Source of the DNA: Loripinus fragilis
Taxonomy: Eukaryota > Mollusca > Bivalvia > Lucinida > Lucinidae
Assembly: GCA_964019695.1 (NCBI GenBank)
Contig: OZ026516.1
Span: forward strand, 98,952,368-99,016,367
Length of the DNA: 64,000 nucleotides
Reading direction: 5' to 3'
The notes beneath the pieces were generated by a model. The model was given only the letters and a program-made list of their open reading frames with translations, made no database searches and was not told the origin of the DNA. Shown piece by piece: positions 54,951 to 64,000 of the stretch. A program made the position numbers and the translations under genes. Each line of letters starts with the position of its first letter. Position 1 is the stretch's first letter.

Positions 54951-56470
54951 ATGTAGCGCCCGTTAGTGTCTACACGCCCGCTAGTTTCTACGGCGATATT
55001 TACGGTTGCAACTGCACTGAGCAGCGATATTGTACAGTATCAACCGTTATTGTCTACATTTAATGAAAAAACGAAAATTAAGAAATACTGTATATCCATA
55101 ATACTTTCTCAGACATGACAAAACAAACCATTTTGAGTTCTCACTGAGCAAAGACTCAGGGCTTTCTGGACATCCGCCTAGTCTGATCAGCGTCAATATA
55201 TAATGGGCCCTAACTCTATTGCAAATTTGCGAAAAATGACGATTTACAATCCAAACGTCGATTTTGTCAATTATAATGTGTAGGCAAATTTTGGTCTCAA
55301 TACGTCTATTCTTTCTCCAGATATTGAAAACAAACTAAATTCTGACGAAAATGAAGGGCTGTAACTCTGTTGCAAATTTGCGAAAAATGACAATTTACAA
55401 TACCAACATAGATATTGTCAATGATAATGTATTAAAATAGGCTCAATTAGTCTATTCGTTCTCAATGTATTAAACAAAAACATGAATTCTGACGAAAACT
55501 AAAGGCCCCTTAGCTGTTGCAAATTTGCGAAAAATGACAATCTACAATCCAATGTAGATCTTGTCAATGATAATGTTTGTACAAAATTTGGTCTCAATAA
55601 GTCTATTCGTTCTTAAGATACTGAACAAACCCGAGTTCTGACGTTTATGAAATTTCATTACAAAGTTGCGAAAAAACCTTTTACAATCCAAAAGTATTTT
55701 GTCTACAAAATTTGGTCTCAGATAGTCTTTTCGTTCTCACGATATTGAAGAAAAATTGAATGCTTAAATCAAGCAAGGGCCATAACCCTGTTGCAAATTT
55801 GTCGAGAATGACGATTTACAATCTAAACGTAGATCTTTTTTTATGAAATTGTCTATACGAAGATTGGTCTCAATTAGTCTATTCGTTCTCAAGTTATAAA
55901 AACCTGATTTCTGATGTCAATCAAGGCCCATTTCTCTAAAAATGACGATTTACTATCCCAAACGTAGATCTTGTCAATGATAATTTGTTGGTTAAGTTCT
56001 GTCCATTCATGTCAACAATGTGTTTCTAAACAAGTTTAGATAATAAAGACAATGAATTGTGAAGATGACATCTACTAAGAATGCTAACTGTTGAGTATTA
56101 ATTGCTTAAAAATTATCACGTAAAACCCTGACGTATAACCTCAATCACGATTTTAATAATAAACTGGGCTAACGACGGAAATACGATATCTATATACGCA
56201 TAAGAACTTGGTAGAATCTAGCATTTAAAAGATTCAGTTTTTACTATTATATATTTTGACAAGAAGTCAACCAAGGGATCAATAAACCTAGTGCCAAATG
56301 TCAAGAAATAAAATCCGACATTTTGGACAATAAGCTTTGATAATGCACATACCAATAACGGTTGCAATTGCAAACGCTATTGTAAACGCGTAGACACTTA
56401 AGGTTGCGACTGCAACCGTTAGTCTCGACGTACACACTAACGGGCGTGTATACACTAACGGGTGTTACAT
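54951..56470. mobile_element. 1.52-kb TIR element with GGGT target duplication
   Basis: The left end ATGTAGCGCCCGTTAGTGTC TACACGCCCGCTAG (54951-) and the reverse complement of the right end, ATGTAACACCCGTTAGTGTA TACACGCCCGTTAG (to 56470), agree at about 30 of 34 positions. Inner GGTTGCAACTGCA-type words are also mirrored. GGGT flanks both ends (54947-54950, 56471-56474). No ORF; the interior is largely a tandem array. The 4-bp duplication and TIR sequence do not point to a superfamily I can name. Confidence 0.8.
55200..55960 (+). repeat. ~147-bp tandem array, about five and a half units
   Basis: Units start near 55203, 55353, 55499, 55652, 55773 and 55920. The shared words are GTTGCAAATTTGCGAAAAAT, GACGATTTACAATCCAAACG, TAGATCTTGTCAATGATAAT G, CAAAATTTGGTCTCAATTAG, TCTATTCGTTCTCAAGATAT and TGAAHAAAA...CTGACG. 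The fourth unit is shortened. The array fills the centre of the 54951-56470 element, a layout seen in several satellite-carrying non-autonomous elements. Confidence 0.9.
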
Positions 56471-56474
56471 GGGT

Positions 56475-57152
56475 AAAGAAGAAATTATGCATTGTTAATC
56501 ACTATACCTTCAACCAAAAGGGAGATAATTTGCTTCCAGATCATTTTCAAACTCTGAACCAGAATATGTATAAATAACCAATTTGTGTAGATTTTCTTAG
56601 TGTCTAAACAACAAAGATAATCATGATGAAAAAAGTTTATTTCTGCGCATGCTCAGAGTTAACTTTGTACTGATTTTGCGTGAAAACGTACTTTTGCGAT
56701 AACGCTGGCAAGGATTAAAAGAGGGTATTAATTGATCTTGCATTGTGCAGTCGGGTGTGTCCTCTATCATATAAATGCTAATTTGGCTCGTTCAATAAAA
56801 CTAACAATCCAGAATTATGATAAAAAACTGTAAACTTTCTATTTTGTTCAGTATAGTAGTTGGACAGCAGGGTAAGTATGTTTCGCGACTCCACTATGAT
56901 CGGTCGCAAACTATAAACACCATACAGCCTCAGTTCTAAATACTTCATGACATTAATTATATAACTGCAGTGATGCTAAACGTCCAAAAAATCGAACTGT
57001 TAAATTGTAGAATTTAATAATCGTCCAAACTATAGACCAATTTTACATATGCCATGTTTTAGAACAAGTGGTATCTAGTGACAAGGCGGAATGTGTCACT
57101 AAACGCGCGAGGCTAGTTTATTGCATTGGAATAACTATATTAGACACTTCAC
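56475..57152. other. Anonymous sequence
   Basis: No gene or repeat recognised between the TIR element and the hAT-type element. Confidence 0.4.
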
Positions 57153-58699
57153 ATTCACACCAGACCCGGGGCAATCGTAATCAGTAATCTGTAATTAAAT
57201 ACAATTTACAAAGTAATCATATGTAATTGATTTCATGGTTTGGCTCAAATACATGTAATGTGATTGTAATAGTTACTGAAAATATTTCAGCTGTAATTAT
57301 AATTACTTTCAAATACTTTTTAAATACATTAAGCTATTTACTTAAAATATTTGCTCACCACTAGAAACTAACCAATGAGTGGTATTATTTTAATTCAGAT
57401 GATTTGGAAAAGGTACACTGTAGATAAATAAAAATTATTGACTTTTGTGGACAATGAATAAAAGCAAACTTTAAAGATTTAGTCTCTTTCAGAATTAATA
57501 TCAATTGTATTTGAGATAAATGTCATTGTGTATAAAAATAAAAAGCAGATGATTTAGTACAAACTTAAATATATATATATTTTTAGAAATATGCAATAGA
57601 TGTTGAAAATCGTATAAGGTACATTTTCTCCTAAAATTCACTCTTTCCCCTTCATTTGCTGGATTTGAGAAACAAAATTAGATGTTTGAAGTTGATAATT
57701 TACATTCTTAGCTGATTTCACAGGTAAATTTAAAAATTCCAGACCATAGAAAAACAAAACTTCTCAAAGGTGTTAAAATATTTTTTATTTAATGTAACAG
57801 TTAGCAAGCTCATGTGAAATAGGACTTACAACCCTCTAAATAGCTACCTGTGTATGTGTGCAAGCTGGATTAAGATTATGACACAAAAATACCTTTTTGT
57901 GGAATGGCTAAATAATGGAGAGTTCCAAGTGTTAATTTCAATCACATATTAACTAATATTTCTAAATCAATGTTTGTGCAGTTTTAAGCCTTATTGAATT
58001 ATGCTCCCTCAAAGATGACACTTTTGAAAAAACTTATAATGAATAAAAGTAATCATCACAGTATATATGCTGCCTAACTGAACAAAATATTGAAGTATCA
58101 GACAATTTCCATTTTACAGTACTTTATAAAGCTATCTTTCTATGTGTTATGCTCATCATCTATAAAATATGAAGGCAGATCTGATGTATGATGTATCAAA
58201 AATTTAAAACAATATTGTAATGAACTGTGCATTGTGTACTATTGTGCCGTCAGAAATTCAGTGGACATCGTTTTTCTTTTTTGAAATATCTTTAATGATA
58301 TCATTTTGGACTGAAATTTTGCACATGCATATAATATATCACCGCCTAATATAGAATTGCATGTTTGAACATTTAAGATTGGATCATAAGTCTGGAATCT
58401 CTTGTAAAATAAAATAACTTAGTCGTTTTCGATTTAGAAAACTCCTCATTTTCCCCCAATGTATTTCATATGTGCAGCACGTTGTTTATACAGTTCAATG
58501 ATAACCATGTTTACTTTCGTATATCAGTTTGTATGGTCACTAGCAGGATACCTCTTGGTGTGTCAACATACACACTGCAAATGCTTTGAAGAGACTGCGC
58601 GAATAACAATTCTGCCTGAGTTATATCATATTTCACAAAAATCAAATTTTGCATCATGGTTTCTAAGCGTTCATGGTAAAATGACAGGCGACTGTGAAA

Positions 58700-58935
58700 A
58701 CTATCTTGTTGATTTGCAACAACAAAGGCGAAGATCAGCCTGCGCATCCGCGCAGTGTCATCAGTAACTTTGTTATCTGCCTTTTGAAAGTCATATCTAG
58801 ACTCGCTACAAGCGAAACTTTAATTTTCTTGCTAGCCTGTAAAGCCGAGGAGACTGGTTTGAGACTCGCTTTGTCGGAAACACAGAAGACAGGTTTTCTC
58901 ACGTCGTGGCCTGGTATATTTCTGTGGCTTGCTCA
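58700..58935. repeat. Bivalve-type MITE/SINE fragment with GCGCATCCGCGC hairpin
   Basis: Contains GATCAGCCTGCGCATCCGCG CAGTGTCATCAG (58734-58765) and ends GAAGACAGGTTTTCTCACGT CGTGGCC (58887-58913). The reverse complement of the latter recurs at 63613-63640 (GGGCCGTGACGCGAGAAAAC CTGTCTTC). The hairpin core is of the same type as those at 22060 and 33655. The two overlapping 83- and 102-codon frames are not genes. Confidence 0.65.
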
Positions 58936-58974
58936 ACAGCTCTAGGACAAAATTTGTTAACAAGAGTCACACCA

Positions 58975-59455
58975 TTTGGCTGTGCTCTCCATCGTCTAAT
59001 ACACAAGTCATTTGTAACTACAGCCCACAGAGCGGGGGAACGGTGGGGACTTTAATTATCTGGTTGCAGGTCCCTGGTATGACCCTGTACTAACAACTCA
59101 TTTGCCCGGCTGGGGCGTCGTTACAAATGACTGGTGGACATAATTTATTTTGCCTTTATGCACTAGTCATTTGTGACTAATGCCCCCAGCCCAGGGGAAT
59201 GTCGAAGACATTGATTTTGTGTTTGCAGTTCCCAATAGTAACCACCACACTTTGGGGACAGCTAGCAAACAAACCATGACAGTTCTCCTCCGCAATTTGT
59301 TATTATACTGCACTGCCATGGTTGCCTGTGTCTATCAAACACCTACATTTCCTCCGCATTATGGATACAGTGTAAAAGTAAAATCACAGCACATTTGCCA
59401 GGCTATCCCTGCCCTGCTCAGGGGCTTTGGTTAAGCAGTGGTTACAAATGAATGG
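58975..59455. repeat. Repeat with direct and inverted CATTTGT(A/G)ACTA blocks
   Basis: ACAAGTCATTTGTAACTACA GCCCACAGAGCGGGGGAACG (59001) is repeated directly as ACTAGTCATTTGTGACTAAT GCCCCCAGCCCAGGGGAATG (59162). Inverted versions are at 59106-59134 (CGGCTGGGGCGTCGTTACAA ATGACTGGT) and 59417-59453 (CAGGGGCTTTGGTTAAGCAG TGGTTACAAATGAATGGT). The structure is two nested foldbacks. Confidence 0.75.
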
Positions 59456-60447
59456 TGCATAATATATAGCATATGATGCACATCACGTGAAAGTTTAGTT
59501 TTCAGCCACCCCTCAAAGATATATTGACCCCAAGCACGAAATATGACATACCATGATATATTTTTCAACCTATTTCCAAGTACATTCCCACCCCATCACT
59601 AGTTTTTCTTTCTGACCTCATCTGTCAAAGGGCTGATTGAGCATTATTTTTATTGGATGAGTCTATTTTCACTTAAATCACGCCTACCGGTGAGCCCTGT
59701 GATCTTTTTCTCTTATCAATTATAGTTGCCCGGAATTACGATGCATATTATGCATTGCCTGGTGTCAACAAATCAGTATTTGGAATAAACAGATAGAAAG
59801 CTCAATTAATTTAATAAGACAAAGTGGAAAATTGTTAAAATCTGATGATCAGAGGGATAAAAAACTTTCAAGGAGCAGGGAATACAGAAAATCAAGATTT
59901 TGAATTCAGGAACAAGGGAACACATCGATTAATTTTATAGGAACAAGCGGATGGGTACCCACTGGGAAGACCTCAATATTTTCTTGTATGCCAAAATTCA
60001 ATGAGCCCAAACTATGGCTATAATTTGCATTTTGTGGAACTATTTTGATATGATAAGAAACCCTTCTTCTAACACGTTACTTCGTCTTACAAAACTGTAT
60101 AATTGTCCGTCGATTGTCAACTAAAGGCAGTGATCCATACAAAGGTGCGTTTAGGGTAAATTAAAAAATGCAGATGCTCAAATGAGAACAAATTCCATCA
60201 CATCACAGCCCATATGTCAATACCTTTTCTAACGAAAAAATATCACCAATTAGGCGGTGTATAGATGTATTAAATTCTGATATTTATTCTGCGCTTAGTC
60301 TGCACATATAAAAATAAACGCAAAAAAACAATGTTCACTGAATTTCTGTACTCACTATATAAATATATTTTTCTTAACTTTTGAAACTTCAAAGCTAGTT
60401 ATTCTGCTTTTATTTAAGAAACATCAGTTACTGTATAGGACATTGCA

Positions 60448-60470
60448 TTACATATATATATATATATAAA
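60448..60470 (+). repeat. (TA)n microsatellite
   Basis: About ten TA dinucleotides. Confidence 0.9.
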
Positions 60471-60661
60471 CTTCAAAGTAATTAGTTATTATTTGATTAC
60501 ATTTCTAAAGAAATTGTAATTGTAATCATTACATTTCTACAGGTTCTGTAATTGTAATGTAATTGTAATGATTGATCAGTGAAAGTAGCTGTGATGAATA
60601 TGAATAGTTTCCAATGTATTTGGCACCAGGTCTGATTCACACAAGTAATATGGATATGTTT

Positions 60662-60950
60662 TTTACTGTAAATTCAGATTTTTTGCGAGAATTTTATTTT
60701 CGCTAAAAGACATATTTGCCACCTTAAGAAATGCCGACTTGGACATGGTTTACCTACATCAATAAACGACAGAATGGTGTAGCGATTTCGCGAGTGTTTT
60801 ATGTTCATGAAACTTTGCACTTCGCGAATGCGAAGTTTCGTGAAAATAAAACACTTGCGAAATTTTTTTCCAAAGGAATTAAGGCATGAAATCTTCTTAA
60901 AAGTCATTTGTGAAAAAGTAAAATTTTCATTCTGTGATTTTTGCACAGGG
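60662..60950. repeat. Foldback repeat with GCGAATGCGAAGTTTCGTGAA arms
   Basis: TTTCGCGAGTGTTTTATGTT CATGAAACTT (60785-60814) pairs with AAGTTTCGTGAAAATAAAAC ACTTGCGAAA (60833-60862) around TGCACTTCGCGAATGCG. A weaker GCGAGAATTTTATTTTCGC copy lies at 60683-60701. The 90-codon minus-strand frame follows the palindrome and is not a gene. Confidence 0.75.
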
Positions 60951-62160
60951 GAGATAAATATGGCTTAACATAACTACCATATCGGTTGAAGGGCTAAAAA
61001 AGGTAAGATATTTTTTATCAATTCCTCAACTGTGTTTTACCATCAAAGAATGTAAAATTGATTTGTTTAACAATATATTATTTAATCTGTTAGTTTAGTA
61101 TGCCTGAGCACTATCTAAGCATGCAAAATGCAGACATCCCAATGGTGGAGAACATACTTTCATACGGTAAACATTGAACAATCCCCATTTGACCATCTTG
61201 GGGAACATACTTTTTATATTAAAACATCAAGAGTTGCCATTTGTCTATTTACAATTGGAGTTATCAACTGTATTTTGCAAGCTTAAAAAGTTGGCAAGCA
61301 TCCTGATCAGATTGATCGAATCAGATATGGTTAGTTTAATCTAATTTACATTCTCTAATGGTAAGAGACAATTGCGGAATAATTAAACTTACTTGCTTCT
61401 AAGCTGTTCAATTGATAGTATCAAAATGCAATTTTTAGAGTAGTTATATTTAACCGCTTTTATATCCCCTTTGCCCTCGGTTTGAAAATCATAAACTATG
61501 TTTTGAATAGTTTAGATGTATGTCCATTCATACAAAATGTAGTCACTAAAATTATTACAAAAATCACAGTTTGAAAATTTGACTTTTTCACAAATGTCTT
61601 TTAGGGAGATTTCACGCCTTAACACAACAACTCCTTTACCATTATTGCAGCAAGGGATTCGGAAACAAAATAAATTACACACTATGGAAGTTAAAAATAA
61701 CATCTTTTATTAAATTGTTTTCAAAAAAAATAGCATTGTATTACTTTGTAATTAATTACAGTTGATCATATTTACAGGCATAACATATTTGACTAGAAAC
61801 AAATTAGCATTAACCCTTTGTAAACTGGATACCCCTAAATGGTAATTAGGCAAACAGTAAAATTCCAGCTGAAATGCAGCATAATTCTGCATTTCATCAG
61901 GGTCTTCACTCTTTGTTTAGATTAAACAACCTTCATGGACATAACTACAATTCTGCCCTCATCAAAGTGCATAATTGGGGGTCCAATAATTTTTATATCA
62001 ATATGTATGGGAAATCCATCAAAATGCAAAGGGTCAGAAGCAAACCATTTTAGATGATCATAACAAAATTAACAGCATGTATACACAGCTGCACCACTAA
62101 ACTTATTTTTGGTGTCAGAACATCAGCATACCATCACTTCTGATAACTAATCATACCTGT
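60951..62160. other. Anonymous sequence with one small hairpin
   Basis: GAAATGCAGCATAATTCTGC ATTTCATCAGGGTCTTCACT (61872-61911) is a hairpin plus a tail whose ATCAGGGTCTTCACT word recurs at 63073. No gene recognised. Confidence 0.45.
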
Positions 62161-62630
62161 CATGCGGGGATCCAGAAAATTCTGTCAGAGGGGTCAAACT
62201 TTGACTACGTTTTTTTTTTTATGAGGAGAGAGAGGATCAAAATACCACTAAAACGGGCCATCATACGGCCCCCAGCAAATTGCCATCAAAATGGCGTTTC
62301 CCTGGCGTGCCGATGATGGCCCGAAATTGAATGCTCGCTTGGGCGCTATGTTAATTTAATGTTAATGCTAATGCTATGTTAATGGTCACCTGCTGGGAAA
62401 GGGCTGACCTCTTGGCTCTCGTTTGTGGTGTCTTCTGTGAGTTTGTCACTTTCCCATTGGTATCCTGGGTCAGGTGTGGTACTTGATTGTATCGATTCCT
62501 GATCTTTGCAACCTTATTACTTTGTATGGGATCTGTACCAGTACTGCTAGGAAACCCTATATTTCTGTGTGTGTTTTTTTTTCAGGGAGGGGGGTCCGGA
62601 CCCCCTGTCTCCACGCTGGGTCCACACATG
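62161..62630. mobile_element. MITE, GGATCC family, subtype 1, interrupted by another repeat
   Basis: Left half: CATGCGGGGATCCAGAAAAT, T-run, GGGCCATCATACGGCCCC, AAAATGGCGTTTCCCTGGCG, TGCCGATGATGGCCCGAAAT, TGAATGCTCGCTTGGGCGCT. Right half: CTAGGAAACCCTATATTTCT GTG, GGGGGGTCCGGACCCCCTG, CTGGGTCCACACATG. Both follow 36830-37105. Between them is a ~135-bp insert (62393-62526) belonging to the 140-bp dispersed repeat, plus a TTAATG(CTA)-rich stretch (62350-62392). Confidence 0.85.
62393..62526 (+). repeat. Copy b of the ~140-bp dispersed repeat, nested in a MITE
   Basis: GGTCACCTGCTGGGAAAGGG to TTGCAACCTTATTACTTTG, nearly identical to 12810-12951 apart from small indels. Confidence 0.87.
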
Positions 62631-62639
62631 CCCCTTAGC

Positions 62640-63265
62640 ACACTATCGTCTAACATTATATTGTCACATTTTCACAGAAGGTACACTCTGTTCCACACAT
62701 GCCACACAGCGAGGAATCCCGAATAGCTTCTGGTATGTAAAACGTGGTCACTTGTTTAGCTGAAATAGATCCAGATAAGGATATTTAATGAGCATAAAAT
62801 TGTAATTTTTTTCTTATCCATCAATTTAATCATGTGTTTTGGGTGCTCAAAAGAACCGCCTCATTGAGTACCCACATCATATGTTTTGGATGAGAAATGA
62901 AGAAAATCATATTCTGATACACACTTTTATCTGGAGGCCTGGATATCTTATAAGAAACAAATATTAATTCACAAGTCTTATATTCTATAATCCATGTAAG
63001 CATAACATCCTTTTCGTTAGACAAGTCAAACATTGTTACACTAATCAGGTGCTGCAGAATGCAACGTCTGATCAGGGTCTTCACTGTTTTCTTATGTAAT
63101 GTTCTATAACGCTTTCCATAAAGATAGAAAAACACTCCTATAACTTGAATTAGATTTGTCCAATTGATAAAAATTGTTAGCAATTGCCCTTGGGGTAAGA
63201 TTTGGCCAATATATTGCATTAAAGCCTCCATCCTCCAGTTGCCTAGGGTGTTGAATTTTCTAAGG
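62640..63265. other. Anonymous sequence with a 133-codon minus-strand frame
   Basis: The frame (63231-62830) has no recognised domain. It crosses a repeat-type word (CAGGTGCTGCAGAATGCAAC GTCTGATCAGGGTCTTCACT, 63047-63086) that partly recurs at 61880-61911. It is therefore not called a gene. Confidence 0.4.
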
Positions 63266-63271
63266 CAGTGG

Positions 63272-63506
63272 TTCTGTTGTCGTTAATCAGTGTTTATTAT
63301 TGCTTCCATTGTGTATGGGGGTTTTGTATTTGGTCTTGGTTTTGTGATGTAGTTCGCTGTGTCCTTTCTAGTTTATCACACCTCTTGCTGAGGAAAATAG
63401 GTGTGGTTGCTTTATCATAATTGTGTTGTGGCTGTCTGTGTTCTGTATCTCTTCCTCATGGTCAAAGGGTAGGGTCTGCAGTCTGTAAATGTGGCATTTC
63501 TTGGTC
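63272..63506 (+). repeat. Dispersed T/G-rich repeat, copy 2 (partner 29178-29422)
   Basis: GTTTATTATTGCTTCCATTG, GGTTTTGTATTTGGTCTTGG, TTTTGTGATGTAG, GGTGTGGTTGC, TCTGTATCTCTTCCTCATGG, GGTCTGCAGTCTGTAAATGT and GGCATTTCTTGG. Copy 1 has the same order. Confidence 0.75.
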
Positions 63507-63654
63507 GAATTCACTTATATCTTCATAGTAAAACATAGAATTGAATATGAATGTTTTTGTGCTTCAAATAAAACCATCTTAAATGTATTTTCTAGCTGAT
63601 TTTGTAACATATGGGCCGTGACGCGAGAAAACCTGTCTTCAGGGTTTTAAAACT

Positions 63655-64000
63655 AACAGAGGGTCACTGATGACACCTAAATGGCAGAAACTAGCTAGTC
63701 TGGCCCAGGAATATGCACATTCTAGTTTCAGTTCTTTGGTGCAGTCTTAGCTTCCAATGGATACCCTTTTAAGAACATATTTGACTTCACTACAGCTGGT
63801 GACTGGAACTTTGTGGCGGCGTTAGAACGTCTCCCTGCCCTTCATTATAGTGTAGATTTAATTTTCTTGTCCTTTGGGATCATGGGTTTCATTGTGAAAC
63901 TTTGAAACTATTAGAGGGTCACTGAGGACGCCTAAATGGCAGAAACTAGCTAGTCTGGCCCAGGAAATATTCAGTTCTTTGGTGCAGTCTTTGCTTCCAA
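63655..64000 (+). repeat. 255-bp tandem repeat cut by the window end
   Basis: AGAGGGTCACTGATGACACC TAAATGGCAGAAACTAGCTA GTCTGGCCCAGGAA (63658) recurs at 63913 with one or two changes. Both units continue to TTCAGTTCTTTGGTGCAGTC TTNGCTTCCAA. The second unit is still running at 64000, so the copy number is unknown. Confidence 0.92.

Larger units (their letters stand above)
57161..60634. mobile_element. 3474-bp hAT-type non-autonomous element with perfect 8-bp target duplication
   Basis: ATTCACAC occurs exactly at 57153-57160 and 60635-60642. The left end CAGACCCGGGGCAATCGTAA and the reverse complement of the right end, CAGACCTGGTGCCAAATACA, form a short imperfect TIR. Subterminal GTAATTGTAATGTAATTGTA-like repeats lie inside both ends (57180-57290 and 60475-60570), a pattern of hAT transposase binding regions. 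No hAT transposase motif was recognised, so the element is probably non-autonomous or fully decayed. It carries nested repeats at 58700-58935, 58975-59455 and 59865-59975 and a (TA)n at 60448-60470. Confidence 0.88.

Noticed and set aside
62830..63231. 133-codon minus-strand open frame
   Set aside because: AT-rich, no domain, and it crosses a repeat-type word shared with 61880-61911. Not enough to call a gene.

Overview
This is AT-rich eukaryotic DNA with very little host coding sequence. The intronless peptide-type GPCR and the repeat families (palindromes around GCGCATCCGCGC-type cores, tandem-unit-bearing foldback elements, Sailor-like DNA transposons) suggest a bivalve mollusc, most likely a heterodont clam. 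That is a recollection of family distribution, not a database result, and the species is not determined. Most long reading frames are shadows of repeats.

Layout. 1-2530: a decayed Jockey/CR1-type LINE. 2531-9750: anonymous sequence, then a dense cluster of SINE/tRNA-like pieces, G/C-homopolymer MITEs and foldbacks. 9751-19100: a 9.35-kb repeat-built block ending in GGCC/CCAGGG inverted termini, with an imperfect 7-8-bp target duplication and several internal tandem duplications. 19410-23000: nested palindromes, a 46-bp satellite and MITEs. 24068-28852: a large long-TIR DNA transposon (element B) whose transposase relics lie in opposite orientations. 28900-32600: dispersed repeat pairs and degenerate minisatellites. 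34907-36019: the only convincing host gene, a 370-aa rhodopsin-class GPCR, with a TA-flanked MITE 345 bp upstream and a foldback MITE starting 36 bp after the stop. 36535-41200: foldbacks and tandem duplications. 41641-49173: a spliced IS630/Tc1/mariner-type transposon with 35-bp TIRs and TA target sites. Its transposase has a DD81/82E spacing, and a 4.39-kb element (A, same superfamily as B) splits the first coding exon. 50479-54804: a solo arm of the same superfamily (C) between inverted repeats. 54951-56470: a TIR element carrying a ~147-bp tandem array. 57161-60634: a 3.47-kb hAT-type element with a perfect 8-bp target duplication. 60660-64000: foldbacks, a MITE interrupted by another repeat, and a tandem repeat running off the window.

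The most informative system is at 41641-49173. The Sailor-like element still has both ends, both TA sites, two introns and the D-D-E triad. It was disrupted by a second transposon whose 3-bp TAC duplication can be read directly from the interrupted codons. Elements A, B and C share long subrepeat-bearing TIRs and a transposase with an 'H-x-x-T-x-C-D-T' signature; that superfamily is only tentatively placed.
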